NCBI GenBank assembly: GCA_022820945.1
Contig: JAJEEP010000166.1
Span: 1-50,308 of the forward strand
Source of the DNA: Alphaproteobacteria bacterium
GTDB taxonomy: Bacteria; Pseudomonadota; Alphaproteobacteria; UBA828
Length of the DNA stretch: 50,308 nt
Direction of reading: 5' to 3'
The notes beneath the pieces are model-generated. The model had not been told where the DNA came from and ran no database searches. It was given only the letters and a program-made list of their open reading frames with translations. A program made the position numbers and the translations under genes. Positions 27,595 through 35,430 of the stretch are shown one piece after another. Within the stretch, counting starts at the first letter, position 1, and every line of letters starts with the position of its first letter.

Positions 27595-27631
27595 CATATA
27601 GGACAAAAGCTATATAGTGTTCAAGCTATAT
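27595..27631 (-). promoter_or_regulatory. Promoter and candidate operator of the HigBA-type module
   Basis: On the minus strand TTGAAC (27624-27619) and CTATAT (27601-27596) are 17 bp apart, and the ATG of the toxin follows 6 bp later. AAGCTATAT occurs as a direct repeat at 27607-27615 and 27623-27631 (16-bp period), overlapping the -35 and spacer. This is the natural place for antitoxin binding and autoregulation. Confidence 0.5.
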
Positions 27632-28130
27632 TTACCGTGTGTCTCCGCCGTCTCAGCTCGGTCACGCGTCGCGCAACCGCTCCCTTCTACCACGTCTCAC
27701 CCGCGTCGTGTTCCGGCCCCGTCACGGCGTGTTGAGACACCAAGCGGGAGAGCCGGCGTGAGCGAGATCCCCCGTCTGCTTTCTCCCGGCTCTCCGGACC
27801 ATGGTGCGGTGCACAGAGCGCGGCGGGTGCGCCATCATCGTGCCATGCGATGAACGGGCAGCAAGGAGGTCAACACCCAAGCAGACAACGAATACGGGTC
27901 ACCTCGGCACGAGTGACTGGCGCTTTCGGCGGGCGTCCTCGTCCCTGCCGCTACCGACCCTCAGCGGCTTGCGCAGCGGAATCCCGGAGTGTCCCCGCGT
28001 ATCTCGCTTCTCTTTGCTGGCCGCCCGTGCCCCTGCGGGCGGGCGTGACGTTGACCGGCCGGGGCCGGCTGGTCATAACTCCGGGCGCGGGCGGCCGTTG
28101 CGCCCGAAGCCGTGAAAGGGAAGGGGCGCC
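27632..28130. other. 500-bp non-coding region
   Basis: It lies between the toxin promoter and the first glutathione S-transferase. It contains a dispersed-repeat copy (27797-27846) and a 7-bp hairpin, CCGCCCG/CGGGCGG (28021-28027, 28036-28042), about 90 bp before the transferase start. Short open frames exist but show neither ribosome sites nor recognisable products. Confidence 0.55.
27797..27846 (+). repeat. 49-bp dispersed repeat, forward copy
   Basis: It matches the reverse complement of 20525-20574 with about three mismatches. In RNA the ends ATGGTGCG and TGCGCCAT could pair as an 8-bp stem allowing two G-U pairs, so a conserved hairpin is possible. It sits in the non-coding part of the accessory island. 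Confidence 0.8.
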
Positions 28131-28826
28131 ATGATCGATCTCTATTACTGGCCGACGCCGAACGGGTGGAAGCTCACCATCCTCTTCGAGGAGCTCGGCA
28201 TCCCGTACAACGTGATTCCGGTGGACATCAACAAGGGCGAGCAGTTCGAGCCGGACTTCCTGGCCATCGCCCCCAACAACCGGATGCCGGCGGTGGTCGA
28301 TCCGGACGGCGCGGACGGCAAGCCGCTCACGCTCTTCGAATCCGGCGCGATCATGCTGCACTACGCCGACAAGCACGGCCGCTTCATTCCCGCCGACGAG
28401 CGCGGCCGGGCCGAGGTGCTGCAGTGGCTCTTCTTCCAGATGGGCAACGTCGGCCCGATGCTCGGCCAGTGCCACCACTTCCGCAACTACGCGCCGGAGC
28501 AGCTGCCCTACGCGGTGGAGCGCTACACCAACGAGGCGAGCCGGCTCTACCGAGTGGTGAACAAGCGCCTCGCGGACCGCGAGTGGGTCGCGGGCGACTA
28601 TTCCATCGCGGACATGGCGATCTTCCCGTGGATGCGGCTCTGGTACAACCAGGGGCAGGAGATCGAGAACTATCCCCACCTCGAAGCCTGGCTGGAGCGC
28701 AACAAGGAGCGCCCGGCGGTGCGGCGCGGCCTCGACGTGATGGCCGACCAGATCCGCAAGAAGCCCGTGTTCACCGAGGAAGAGCGCTCGATCATGTTCG
28801 GCGCCAAGCAGTTCGAAGCCCGCTAG
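28131..28826 (+). CDS. Glutathione S-transferase family protein (YfcG/YghU-like), copy 1
   Basis: 231 aa. The N-terminal thioredoxin-like domain starts IDLYYWPTPNGWKLTILFEELGIPY and carries the glutathione-binding NNRMPAVVDPDG and FESGAIM (Glu-Ser) motifs. The C-terminal helical domain has GPMLGQCHHFRNYAPEQLPY and the capping-box GDYSIADMAIFPW. This group includes disulfide-bond reductases. AAGGGAAGGGG precedes the ATG. It is first of three closely spaced genes and a close paralog of the next one. Confidence 0.93.
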   Translation: MIDLYYWPTPNGWKLTILFEELGIPYNVIPVDINKGEQFEPDFLAIAPNNRMPAVVDPDGADGKPLTLFESGAIMLHYADKHGRFIPADERGRAEVLQWLFFQMGNVGPMLGQCHHFRNYAPEQLPYAVERYTNEASRLYRVVNKRLADREWVAGDYSIADMAIFPWMRLWYNQGQEIENYPHLEAWLERNKERPAVRRGLDVMADQIRKKPVFTEEERSIMFGAKQFEAR

Positions 28827-28837
28827 GGGGAAACGCG

Positions 28838-29455
28838 ATGATCGATCTCTACACCTTCGGCACGCCCAACGGCGTCAAGGTCTCGATCATGCTCGAGGAG
28901 GTCGGGCTCCCCTATCGGGCGCACAGGGTCAATATCCTGGAAGACGAGCAGTTCGACCCCGAGTTCCTCAAGATCAGCCCCAACAACAAGATCCCGGCGA
29001 TCGTCGACTCCGACGGGCCGGACGGCGAGCCCATCTCGCTCTTCGAATCCGGCGCGATCCTGCTCTACCTCGCGGACAAGACCGGCCAGCTGATGCCGGC
29101 GGATGCGCGCGGGCGCTGGCGGGTGATGGAGTGGCTGATGTTCCAGATGGGGGGCGTCGGCCCGATGTTCGGCCAGGCCAACCACTTCCGGCGCTTCGCC
29201 AAGGTGGAGGTGCCCTACGCCATCGAGCGCTACACCACCGAGGCGCACCGGCTCTACGGCGTGATGGACCGGAGGCTCACAGACCACGACTTCCTCGCGG
29301 GCGATTACTCCATCGCCGACATCGCTTGCGTCGGCTGGGTCGGGCGCTGGGAGTGGCACGGCATCGACTGGGCCGACTACCCGAACCTGCACCGCTGGTT
29401 CGAGACTATCGGCGCGAGGCCGGCGGTGCAGCGGGGGCTCAAGGTCCCGCAGTAG
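28838..29455 (+). CDS. Glutathione S-transferase family protein, copy 2
   Basis: 205 aa, with the same architecture as its upstream neighbour: YTFGTPNGVKVSIMLEEVGL, NNKIPAIVDSDG, FESGAILLYLAD, GPMFGQANHFRRFA and GDYSIADIACVGW. Residue-by-residue similarity over the whole length indicates a tandem duplication. It lacks the about 25 C-terminal residues of copy 1. It starts 11 bp after the stop of copy 1, preceded by GGGGGAAA. Confidence 0.93.
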   Translation: MIDLYTFGTPNGVKVSIMLEEVGLPYRAHRVNILEDEQFDPEFLKISPNNKIPAIVDSDGPDGEPISLFESGAILLYLADKTGQLMPADARGRWRVMEWLMFQMGGVGPMFGQANHFRRFAKVEVPYAIERYTTEAHRLYGVMDRRLTDHDFLAGDYSIADIACVGWVGRWEWHGIDWADYPNLHRWFETIGARPAVQRGLKVPQ

Positions 29456-29464
29456 GGGCCGGGG

Positions 29465-29959
29465 ATGGCCGATCCGATCGCTCATCCGGCGGTGCGCCGG
29501 GTGCAGGCGGCGCTCGCCGAGGCCGGGTCGGAGGCGCAGGTGATCGCGCTCGCCAGCACCGCGCGGAGCGCCGAGGACGCGGCCGCCAGCATCGGCACGC
29601 CCTTGGGCAGCATCGTGAAGTCGCTGGTCTTCACCGCGGGCGGTGCGCCGGTGATGGCGCTGGTCGCGGGCGATAGGCGCTGCGACCAGAAGGCGCTGGG
29701 GCGGGCGCTCGGGCGCGATGGGAAGGTGCGCCGCGCCGATGCAGACGCCGTGCGTGCCGCCACGGGCTTCTCGATCGGCGGGGTCGCGCCGGTGGCGCAC
29801 GAGACGCCGCTTCCGATCGCGATCGACGCGAGCCTCGGGCGCTTCGAGACCGTCTACGCCGCCGCCGGCCACCCGCACTGCGTCTTCGCGACGACGCTGG
29901 GTGAGCTGGAACGCCTCACCGGCGGCACGGTCGCGGCGGAGATCGCCGTATCACAATAG
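29465..29959 (+). CDS. YbaK/EbsC-type aminoacyl-tRNA deacylase
   Basis: 164 aa. Proteins of this fold hydrolyse mischarged tRNA such as Cys-tRNAPro. The conserved lysine is in IGTPLGSIVKSLVF. ALVAGDRRCDQKALGRAL, the ATGFSIGGVAPVAH segment and the late ETVYAAAGHPHCVFATTLGEL are typical. It starts 9 bp after the second glutathione S-transferase and probably shares its transcript. Substrate tRNA cannot be inferred. Confidence 0.92.
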   Translation: MADPIAHPAVRRVQAALAEAGSEAQVIALASTARSAEDAAASIGTPLGSIVKSLVFTAGGAPVMALVAGDRRCDQKALGRALGRDGKVRRADADAVRAATGFSIGGVAPVAHETPLPIAIDASLGRFETVYAAAGHPHCVFATTLGELERLTGGTVAAEIAVSQ

Positions 29960-29972
29960 AGTTTTCGGCAAG

Positions 29973-30602
29973 TCAATCTTCCGGCGGGTTTCGCATCAGG
30001 AGGGCAAGGGCGGCGGCCTCGTGCCCCAAGCCGTCGCTCTCGACATGCCCAGCGGCCCGCAGGCGAACACTGTCTTCCTTGTTCTGATTGAGCTTCCAGG
30101 TGCCGTCCACGCTCTCCACGGAGAGTTCCACCGGCATGATCGAGCACATCAGCGTGCCAAGCTGGTCGGGCGATACCTTGGCCGGTGTCCATGGGGGCTT
30201 GGGCCGAAGCTCGTTCTCGAACCGGGCCGACAACGCATCCAGGTGGGCACGAAGCGCTTCATCCGGACGGCGCCGGAGCGTGCCGCGGATGTGCACGGCC
30301 ACGTAGTTCCACGTCGGAACCTGATCCACCGTATCGGTGCCGTACCAGTCCGGCGAGACGTAGCTGTCCGGCCCGCTGACCGCCAGCACGGCTGCGCATT
30401 CCTTCTCACGCAATTGCCGCGCGATCGGATTCCCACGAACGAGATGGGCATGAACCACCCCGCCGTCTTCGGCCAGGATGAAAGGAATGTGGCTGACGAG
30501 CGGGCCGGCGCCGTCAATGGCCAGGACGCCGAACCCCCGTCGCGCGGCAAAGCTCAGGTTCCGGTCGCGGGAGACTCGCCGGAAGGCGGGATTGCTGTGC
30601 AC
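29973..30602 (-). CDS. FMN-binding negative regulator-like protein (PaiB family)
   Basis: 209 aa with a GTG start at 30602. Split-barrel flavin fold: HSNPAF at the start, LVSHIPFIL, VVHAHLVRGNPIARQL, PDSYVSPDWYGT, VPTWNYVAVHIRGTL and KLNQNKEDSVRLR are all family marks. In Bacillus, PaiB affects sporulation and degradative enzymes; in most bacteria the role is unknown. Convergent with the YbaK-type gene (13 bp apart). Confidence 0.9.
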   Translation of the reverse strand: MHSNPAFRRVSRDRNLSFAARRGFGVLAIDGAGPLVSHIPFILAEDGGVVHAHLVRGNPIARQLREKECAAVLAVSGPDSYVSPDWYGTDTVDQVPTWNYVAVHIRGTLRRRPDEALRAHLDALSARFENELRPKPPWTPAKVSPDQLGTLMCSIMPVELSVESVDGTWKLNQNKEDSVRLRAAGHVESDGLGHEAAALALLMRNPPED

Positions 30603-30673
30603 CGAACCAGGGTTCCTGTTGCCTCAAGATCGCCTGCGCGCGGAATGCGGTGCGTTTGAGGGCATGTCACCGG

Positions 30674-31486
30674 CTACTCCAGCACCGGCAGGGCCTTCAG
30701 GTAATCGAACAGTGCCTTGGCGATGCGTTCGCGCTCGGGCTCGTCGAGACGGGGGGAGAGCGGCGGCATCGTGGTTTCTTCGAGGACCGAGAGCGGCGCC
30801 AGGATCAGGCGAATGAACGCGGCCTCGTCGTAGACCTTGGCGAACTCGGCCAGGTTGCCCTCGAACTTTTCGCCGCCGTAGCCGTTCACCATGTGGCAGT
30901 TCAGGCAGTGGGTCTTGGCGAGCGCGGCGCCTTCGTGAAAGCGGGGGTCGAGGCCCGCCGGCAGCAGCGCCCGGTCCGAGAGCGAGACCAGGTCGGCCTC
31001 GATTATCTGATAGATCCATGTGCCCGGACCCTCCTCGATCAAGGTGGGGTTCCCGATAGTGTCCCAGACCAGGTAGTAGGGTCCGAGCGGCACGTCGGTC
31101 TGGTTCTGCAGGAGATTGTCGACCGTGAAGGGCGATCCGTCCCGGTGTCCGAACACCAGGTAGCTGTCCACCGTCAGCAAGCGGTCGATGGCGACGCGCA
31201 GGACGTAGCCGTCCGACGCACGGAACTCGACGGTATCGCCCTGTGTGTGCCAGTCCGTCCCGAAGAGGCGCGCCAGAACATCGACGGCCGGGTAGCCCAC
31301 GTAATCCACGGCGACGTGATCGTCGCCCACGCTCAGATGCAGCTCGTGGACCGTCACCGTCTCGGCCGGGGTACCCATCTGCGCCTGAAGGTCGTCGGCG
31401 GTCGGCATCTCCGCCGCGCGAAGGGGGGATACCGCCAGCAGCGCCAGCCCGAGCACGGCCGTCAGCAAGGTGCTCTTTAGGTGCAT
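30674..31486 (-). CDS. Periplasmic c-type cytochrome with an N-terminal sulfite-oxidase-fold-like domain
   Basis: 270 aa. Signal peptide (LLTAVLGLALLAVSPLRAAE) at aa 7-26. Residues about 45-168 resemble the molybdopterin-oxidoreductase (SUOX) fold ('YPAVDVLARLFG', 'FRASDGYVLRVAIDRLL', 'TWIYQIIEADLVS') but no cysteine is available as molybdenum ligand. The heme site CLNCH is at 194-198 and a likely distal ligand Met240 is in TTMPPLSP. AGGGAGAGG precedes ATG 31486. It is probably an electron carrier; its partner is not in the window. Confidence 0.8.
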   Translation of the reverse strand: MHLKSTLLTAVLGLALLAVSPLRAAEMPTADDLQAQMGTPAETVTVHELHLSVGDDHVAVDYVGYPAVDVLARLFGTDWHTQGDTVEFRASDGYVLRVAIDRLLTVDSYLVFGHRDGSPFTVDNLLQNQTDVPLGPYYLVWDTIGNPTLIEEGPGTWIYQIIEADLVSLSDRALLPAGLDPRFHEGAALAKTHCLNCHMVNGYGGEKFEGNLAEFAKVYDEAAFIRLILAPLSVLEETTMPPLSPRLDEPERERIAKALFDYLKALPVLE

Positions 31487-31670
31487 CGCTTCCTCTCCCT
31501 GTCCAGGAAAGCGCCCGCCCCGACGGTGGGCGAGCCGGATCGCATCGTAGGCGTCTCGCGCTCCGTCTCTCAAGCGCAGTAGCGAGTCCTCCGCCCTGCC
31601 ATCCGGCCTGCGATCTGCTATGTCTCCGGGCGGGACGCGACATCGCCGCAGCGCGCGGCAGGAGGAGGCG

Positions 31671-32954
31671 ATGGCAGCGAAGGCGGCAACCGACGTGCGG
31701 CGCAATCGGGGATTCCCCCAGGCGAGCCGGCCCTGGGACGGCCTCAAGGCCGAGATGCTGGCCGCACACGCCGACGACAACCCCTGGTGCCACGAGCGGA
31801 GCTTCACCGCCGCCTACTTCGCGGGCGATGACCTGCTGCGCTGCGCGCACGAGGCCTACGACGTCCACCGGGACGAGAACGGCCTCTTCGCCGCGAGCGC
31901 CTATCCGAGCCTCGCCGCCTGCGAGCGCGACCTGATCGCGGGCGTGCTCGACCTGCTGCACGCGCCGGAGGGCGCCGGCGGCTCCACCACCGCAGGCGGT
32001 ACCGAGAGCATCCTCATGGCCATGAAGGCCGCGCGGGACTGGGCGCGGGAGAACCGGCCCGTCGCCGGCGTGCCCGAGGTCGTGGTGCCCAAGACGGCGC
32101 ATGCTGCCTTCGACAAGGGCGCCGCCTGGCTCGGCATGAAGGTCATCCGGATGGAGCGGAGCGAGGGCTGGCGCGCGGACGTGGCCGGCATGGCCGCCGC
32201 AATCACCGAGAACACGGTCATGATCGCGGGCTCCGCGCCTCCCTACCCTTATGGCGAGACCGACCCCATCGAGGAGATCGCGGCGCTCGCGGTCGAGCAC
32301 GACCTCTGGATGCACTCCGACGGCTGCATCGGCGGCATGATCCTGCCCTTCATGACGATGCTGGGCGAGCCGATCCCGCCGTTCGACTTCGCCGTCCCCG
32401 GCGTCACCTCGATGTCGGTGGACATGCACAAGTTCGGCTACGCCCACAAGGGCATCTCGCTCTGCCTGCTGCGCGACAAGGCGCTGGAGCGCTACCACCG
32501 CACCACCTTCGACGGCTGGCCCGCCGGCACCTACTCCACGCCCACCATCACCGGCACCCGCTCGGGCGGCGCGGTTGCCAGCGCCTGGGCGGTGATGACC
32601 CATTTGGGGGAGGAGGGCTACCTCCGCATCTACGAGGCGCAGCGGCGCATCCGTGAGCGGCTGGTGGAGGGGATCGGCGCCATCGAAGGGCTCGTGGTGC
32701 TGGGCCGTCCGCACGCACTGCACGTCACCCTCTACGCGGACGGCTTCGATATCTTCGCAGTGGAGGAAGGGACGGCGGCGCGCGGCTGGCGCTCGATCCG
32801 CATGCGCGAGCCGGATTCGATCCTGCTCTGGCTCAACATGAAGCACGCGGCGAGCGTCGACGACTATCTCTCGGACCTTGCCGAGGTCGCGGACGAAGTA
32901 CGGCGCGGCGGCCTCACCGCGGCGATGCGCGGCGCTTCCAACTATGCGACCTGA
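31671..32954 (+). CDS. PLP-dependent group II decarboxylase/aldolase, sphingosine-1-phosphate lyase-like
   Basis: 427 aa. The Schiff-base lysine is Lys254 in SVDMHKFGYAHKG. STTAGGTESILMAMKAARDW, VVVPKTAHAAFDKGAAWLGM and the aspartate in MHSDGCIGGMILPF are typical of bacterial S1P-lyase homologues. These cleave phosphorylated sphingoid bases or related amino alcohols with PLP. A strong GGAGGAGG site sets the ATG at 31671. The next gene begins 24 bp downstream, suggesting an operon. The true substrate is unknown. Confidence 0.88.
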   Translation: MAAKAATDVRRNRGFPQASRPWDGLKAEMLAAHADDNPWCHERSFTAAYFAGDDLLRCAHEAYDVHRDENGLFAASAYPSLAACERDLIAGVLDLLHAPEGAGGSTTAGGTESILMAMKAARDWARENRPVAGVPEVVVPKTAHAAFDKGAAWLGMKVIRMERSEGWRADVAGMAAAITENTVMIAGSAPPYPYGETDPIEEIAALAVEHDLWMHSDGCIGGMILPFMTMLGEPIPPFDFAVPGVTSMSVDMHKFGYAHKGISLCLLRDKALERYHRTTFDGWPAGTYSTPTITGTRSGGAVASAWAVMTHLGEEGYLRIYEAQRRIRERLVEGIGAIEGLVVLGRPHALHVTLYADGFDIFAVEEGTAARGWRSIRMREPDSILLWLNMKHAASVDDYLSDLAEVADEVRRGGLTAAMRGASNYAT

Positions 32955-32978
32955 CAACGGACGACAGCGGGGCCGGCC

Positions 32979-34106
32979 GTGAGCCGCACCGTCGACTGCA
33001 ACTTCGACGGCGGCAACATCCGCTGCCTCGCCCTGCCCAAGACCGGCCCGATCAGGCTCGAGATCGTGCCCGATGAGGGCGGCGCGTTCTTCCAGTGGTT
33101 CTACTTCCGCTTGCGCGGCGCCGCGGGTGAGGACTGCGTGCTCCGGATCGAGAACGCCGGCGGCGCCACCTACCCCGAGGGTTGGAGGGGCTATCGGGCC
33201 GTCGCGTCGGAGGACGGCGAGGACTGGCTGCGGGTTGCGACCGAATACGACGGCACGGTGCTGACCATCCGCCATCGCCCGGCCGGCGACGAGGTACGCT
33301 TCGCCTACTTCGCGCCCTACCCGATGGCCCGTCACGCGTCGCTTATCGCACGTGTCGGGCGCTCGCCCCTGGCCGCCCTGCGCCGGCTCGGCACCACCCT
33401 CGACGGCGCGCCGCTCGATCTGCTGGAGATCGGCGGGGCACGGGAGCGGACCTGCTGGATCGTCGGACGCCAGCATCCCGGCGAGACCATGGCCGAATGG
33501 TGGATGGAGGGCTTTCTGGACGGGCTGCTGGACCCCTTCGATGCTGCCGCCCGGACGCTGCTGGAGAAGGCGCGTTTCCACGTGGTGCCCAACATGAACC
33601 CCGACGGCAGCAGCCGCGGCCATCTCAGGACCAACGCGGCGGGGGTCAACCTCAACCGTGCCTGGGCCGAACCCAGCATGAAGACGAGTCCAGAGGTCTT
33701 CGTCGTCGGTGCCGAAATGGCGCGCACCGGCGTCGACTTCTGCCTCGACGTCCACGGGGACGAGGCGCTGCCCTACGCCTTCATCGCCGGGCCCGAGGGC
33801 ATCCCGTCCTACACGCACGCGCTGGCGCAGAAGCAGGCGCGCTTCCAGGCCGCGCTCGCGGCGGCCAACCCGGACTTCCAGACCGAGCACGGCTATCCAC
33901 CCACGCCGCCCGGCAAGGCCAATCTCGGCATCTGCGCCAACTACGTGGCGGAGACCTACGGCTGCCTCGCCATGACCCTGGAACAACCCTTCAAGGACGC
34001 GGCCAACGCGCCCGATCCCCGCCACGGCTGGTCGCCGGCGCACTGCCGCAGGCTGGGCCACGGTTGCGTCGAGGCGCTTGCCGCCGTCATCGACGAGCTG
34101 GGTTGA
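32979..34106 (+). CDS. M14-family metallocarboxypeptidase, cytosolic carboxypeptidase (CCP)-like
   Basis: 375 aa with a GTG start. The N-terminal beta domain (FFQWFYFRLRGAAG, YAYFAPYP-like FAYFAPYP) is typical of CCP/AGTPBP1 relatives. Zinc ligands are His166 and Glu169 (RQHPGET) and His259 (DVHGDE). NMNPDGSSRG and VNLNRAW bind substrate, and the catalytic Glu is in MTLEQPF. Eukaryotic CCPs trim glutamate chains; the bacterial substrate is unknown. No signal peptide was seen. It follows the S1P-lyase-like gene by 24 bp. Confidence 0.9.
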   Translation: MSRTVDCNFDGGNIRCLALPKTGPIRLEIVPDEGGAFFQWFYFRLRGAAGEDCVLRIENAGGATYPEGWRGYRAVASEDGEDWLRVATEYDGTVLTIRHRPAGDEVRFAYFAPYPMARHASLIARVGRSPLAALRRLGTTLDGAPLDLLEIGGARERTCWIVGRQHPGETMAEWWMEGFLDGLLDPFDAAARTLLEKARFHVVPNMNPDGSSRGHLRTNAAGVNLNRAWAEPSMKTSPEVFVVGAEMARTGVDFCLDVHGDEALPYAFIAGPEGIPSYTHALAQKQARFQAALAAANPDFQTEHGYPPTPPGKANLGICANYVAETYGCLAMTLEQPFKDAANAPDPRHGWSPAHCRRLGHGCVEALAAVIDELG

Positions 34107-34116
34107 GCAGGCCGGA

Positions 34117-35430
34117 TCACTCGCGGGCGGGCTGTAGCTCTTCCGTGGCGAAGCCTGCGCTGGGCTTCACGTCAGGCAGGCGCAGGTAGGCGAGGCAGGC
34201 CACCGCCACCAGGGCTGCGAGGAAGGCGAAGAACGCCTGGTAGGCCATGGCCGGCGCCGCGCCGTCTGTCGCGGGAAAGGCGCCGACGATAACGCCGCTC
34301 ACGCTCTGCAGCACCGCCGGCCCGCCCATGAAGGCGATGGCCATGAGCGCCATGCCGCGCCCGGCGAGCCGGTCGGGGAGAAGCGAGCGCGCATGGCCCG
34401 CGAGGATGATGTTGTACGACCCGCAGGCACCCACGAGAGCGAGGAGGAGGATCACCGCCCAGGTGGGCAGGGCCGGCAGTGCGGCAAGCGCGCCCAAGGC
34501 CGCGACGACGGCGGCGGCAAGGACGAGGATGAGCCACTTGCGCATGTCCAGCCGGCGCTCCAGAGGGCCAAGCACGAGGTTCGCCACGATCAGCGTGGCC
34601 GCCATCACGAGGAGCGCGTTGCCGGCCTCCACCGGCTCCAGCCCGTGCCGGTCCGCGAGAAAGGGCCCGCCCCAGAGGCCGAGGACGGTGATGACCACCG
34701 GATAGGATGCAAATCCCATCAGGATGAGCGTGGGGAACCCCGGCGTCGCCAGCGCGGCCCGGACCCCGCGCAGGCTCTCGCGCAGCCCCTCGTGCGGCGC
34801 CGCCTCGCCCGCCTCGGCCGACGGGCGGTCGCGGGCCAACGCGTAGATGGCGACGGCGCCCGCGGCGGTCAGCGCCGCCGCGCCCCAGAAGGCGGTGCGC
34901 CAGCCGAGGGTCTCGGCGATGGCCGCGAGCGGCGTGGTGGAGAGCAGCCCGCCGGCGCCGCCGATGGCGATCATCCGTCCCATCCAGGTGCTGAACGAGG
35001 CGGCGGGCGCCCACTGACCGAAGAGAAAGAGCGAGCCCATCAGCACCACCGAGCAGCCGATGCCGAGCAGCAGGCGGCCCGCGATCAGCATCGCCTCGCC
35101 GTCCGCCAAGCCATAGAGGATCGAGCCCGCGATCGCGGCGGTGAGAACCACGGGCGCCGTGCGGCGCGCGCCGAAGCGGTCGAACAGCATGCCGACCGGG
35201 ATCTGCGCCGCGCCGAAGGAGAGGAAGAACATGCCGGTGAGCAGCCCGAGAGCTTCCGGCGAAAGGCCGAACTCGGCGCTCAGCGTCTTGGCGATGACGG
35301 CATTGGAGGCGCGGAAGAACTGACTCAGCACGAACACCGCGCCGAAGCAGACGACGATCGCGACGAGCGGGTGCAGCAGGCCGGGACGCGCGTCGCCGCT
35401 TCCCTGCGGGTTGTCAGCCCGTGAGCGCAC
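34117..35430 (-). CDS. Major facilitator superfamily (MFS) transporter
   Basis: 437 aa with about 12 membrane segments. The loop 2-3 motif appears as GMLFDRFGARRTAP and the family segment ISRLLLGIG-like as IAGRLLLGIGCSVVLMG. A GTG start at 35430 lies inside the end of the chromate-transporter gene (17-bp overlap), so the two are translationally coupled. The substrate is unknown; nitrate/cyanate-type and sugar-acid exporters show similar architecture. Confidence 0.88.
   Translation of the reverse strand: MRSRADNPQGSGDARPGLLHPLVAIVVCFGAVFVLSQFFRASNAVIAKTLSAEFGLSPEALGLLTGMFFLSFGAAQIPVGMLFDRFGARRTAPVVLTAAIAGSILYGLADGEAMLIAGRLLLGIGCSVVLMGSLFLFGQWAPAASFSTWMGRMIAIGGAGGLLSTTPLAAIAETLGWRTAFWGAAALTAAGAVAIYALARDRPSAEAGEAAPHEGLRESLRGVRAALATPGFPTLILMGFASYPVVITVLGLWGGPFLADRHGLEPVEAGNALLVMAATLIVANLVLGPLERRLDMRKWLILVLAAAVVAALGALAALPALPTWAVILLLALVGACGSYNIILAGHARSLLPDRLAGRGMALMAIAFMGGPAVLQSVSGVIVGAFPATDGAAPAMAYQAFFAFLAALVAVACLAYLRLPDVKPSAGFATEELQPARE

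Noticed and set aside
27799-27816. NtrC-type binding site in the GGTGCGGTGCAC repeat core
   Set aside because: NtrC sites need a GCAC...GTGC dyad with short fixed spacing. The half-sites here are too far apart or in the wrong arrangement, and no sigma-54 promoter was seen.
27850-28134. 94-codon open frame before the glutathione S-transferase
   Set aside because: Low-complexity Arg/Gly/Pro product, no ribosome site, and its end overlaps the transferase start.
30624-34061. 1145-codon open frame on the minus strand
   Set aside because: It is antisense to the S1P-lyase-like and carboxypeptidase-like genes and overlaps the cytochrome gene. Composition is typical of high-GC antisense frames with no motifs.
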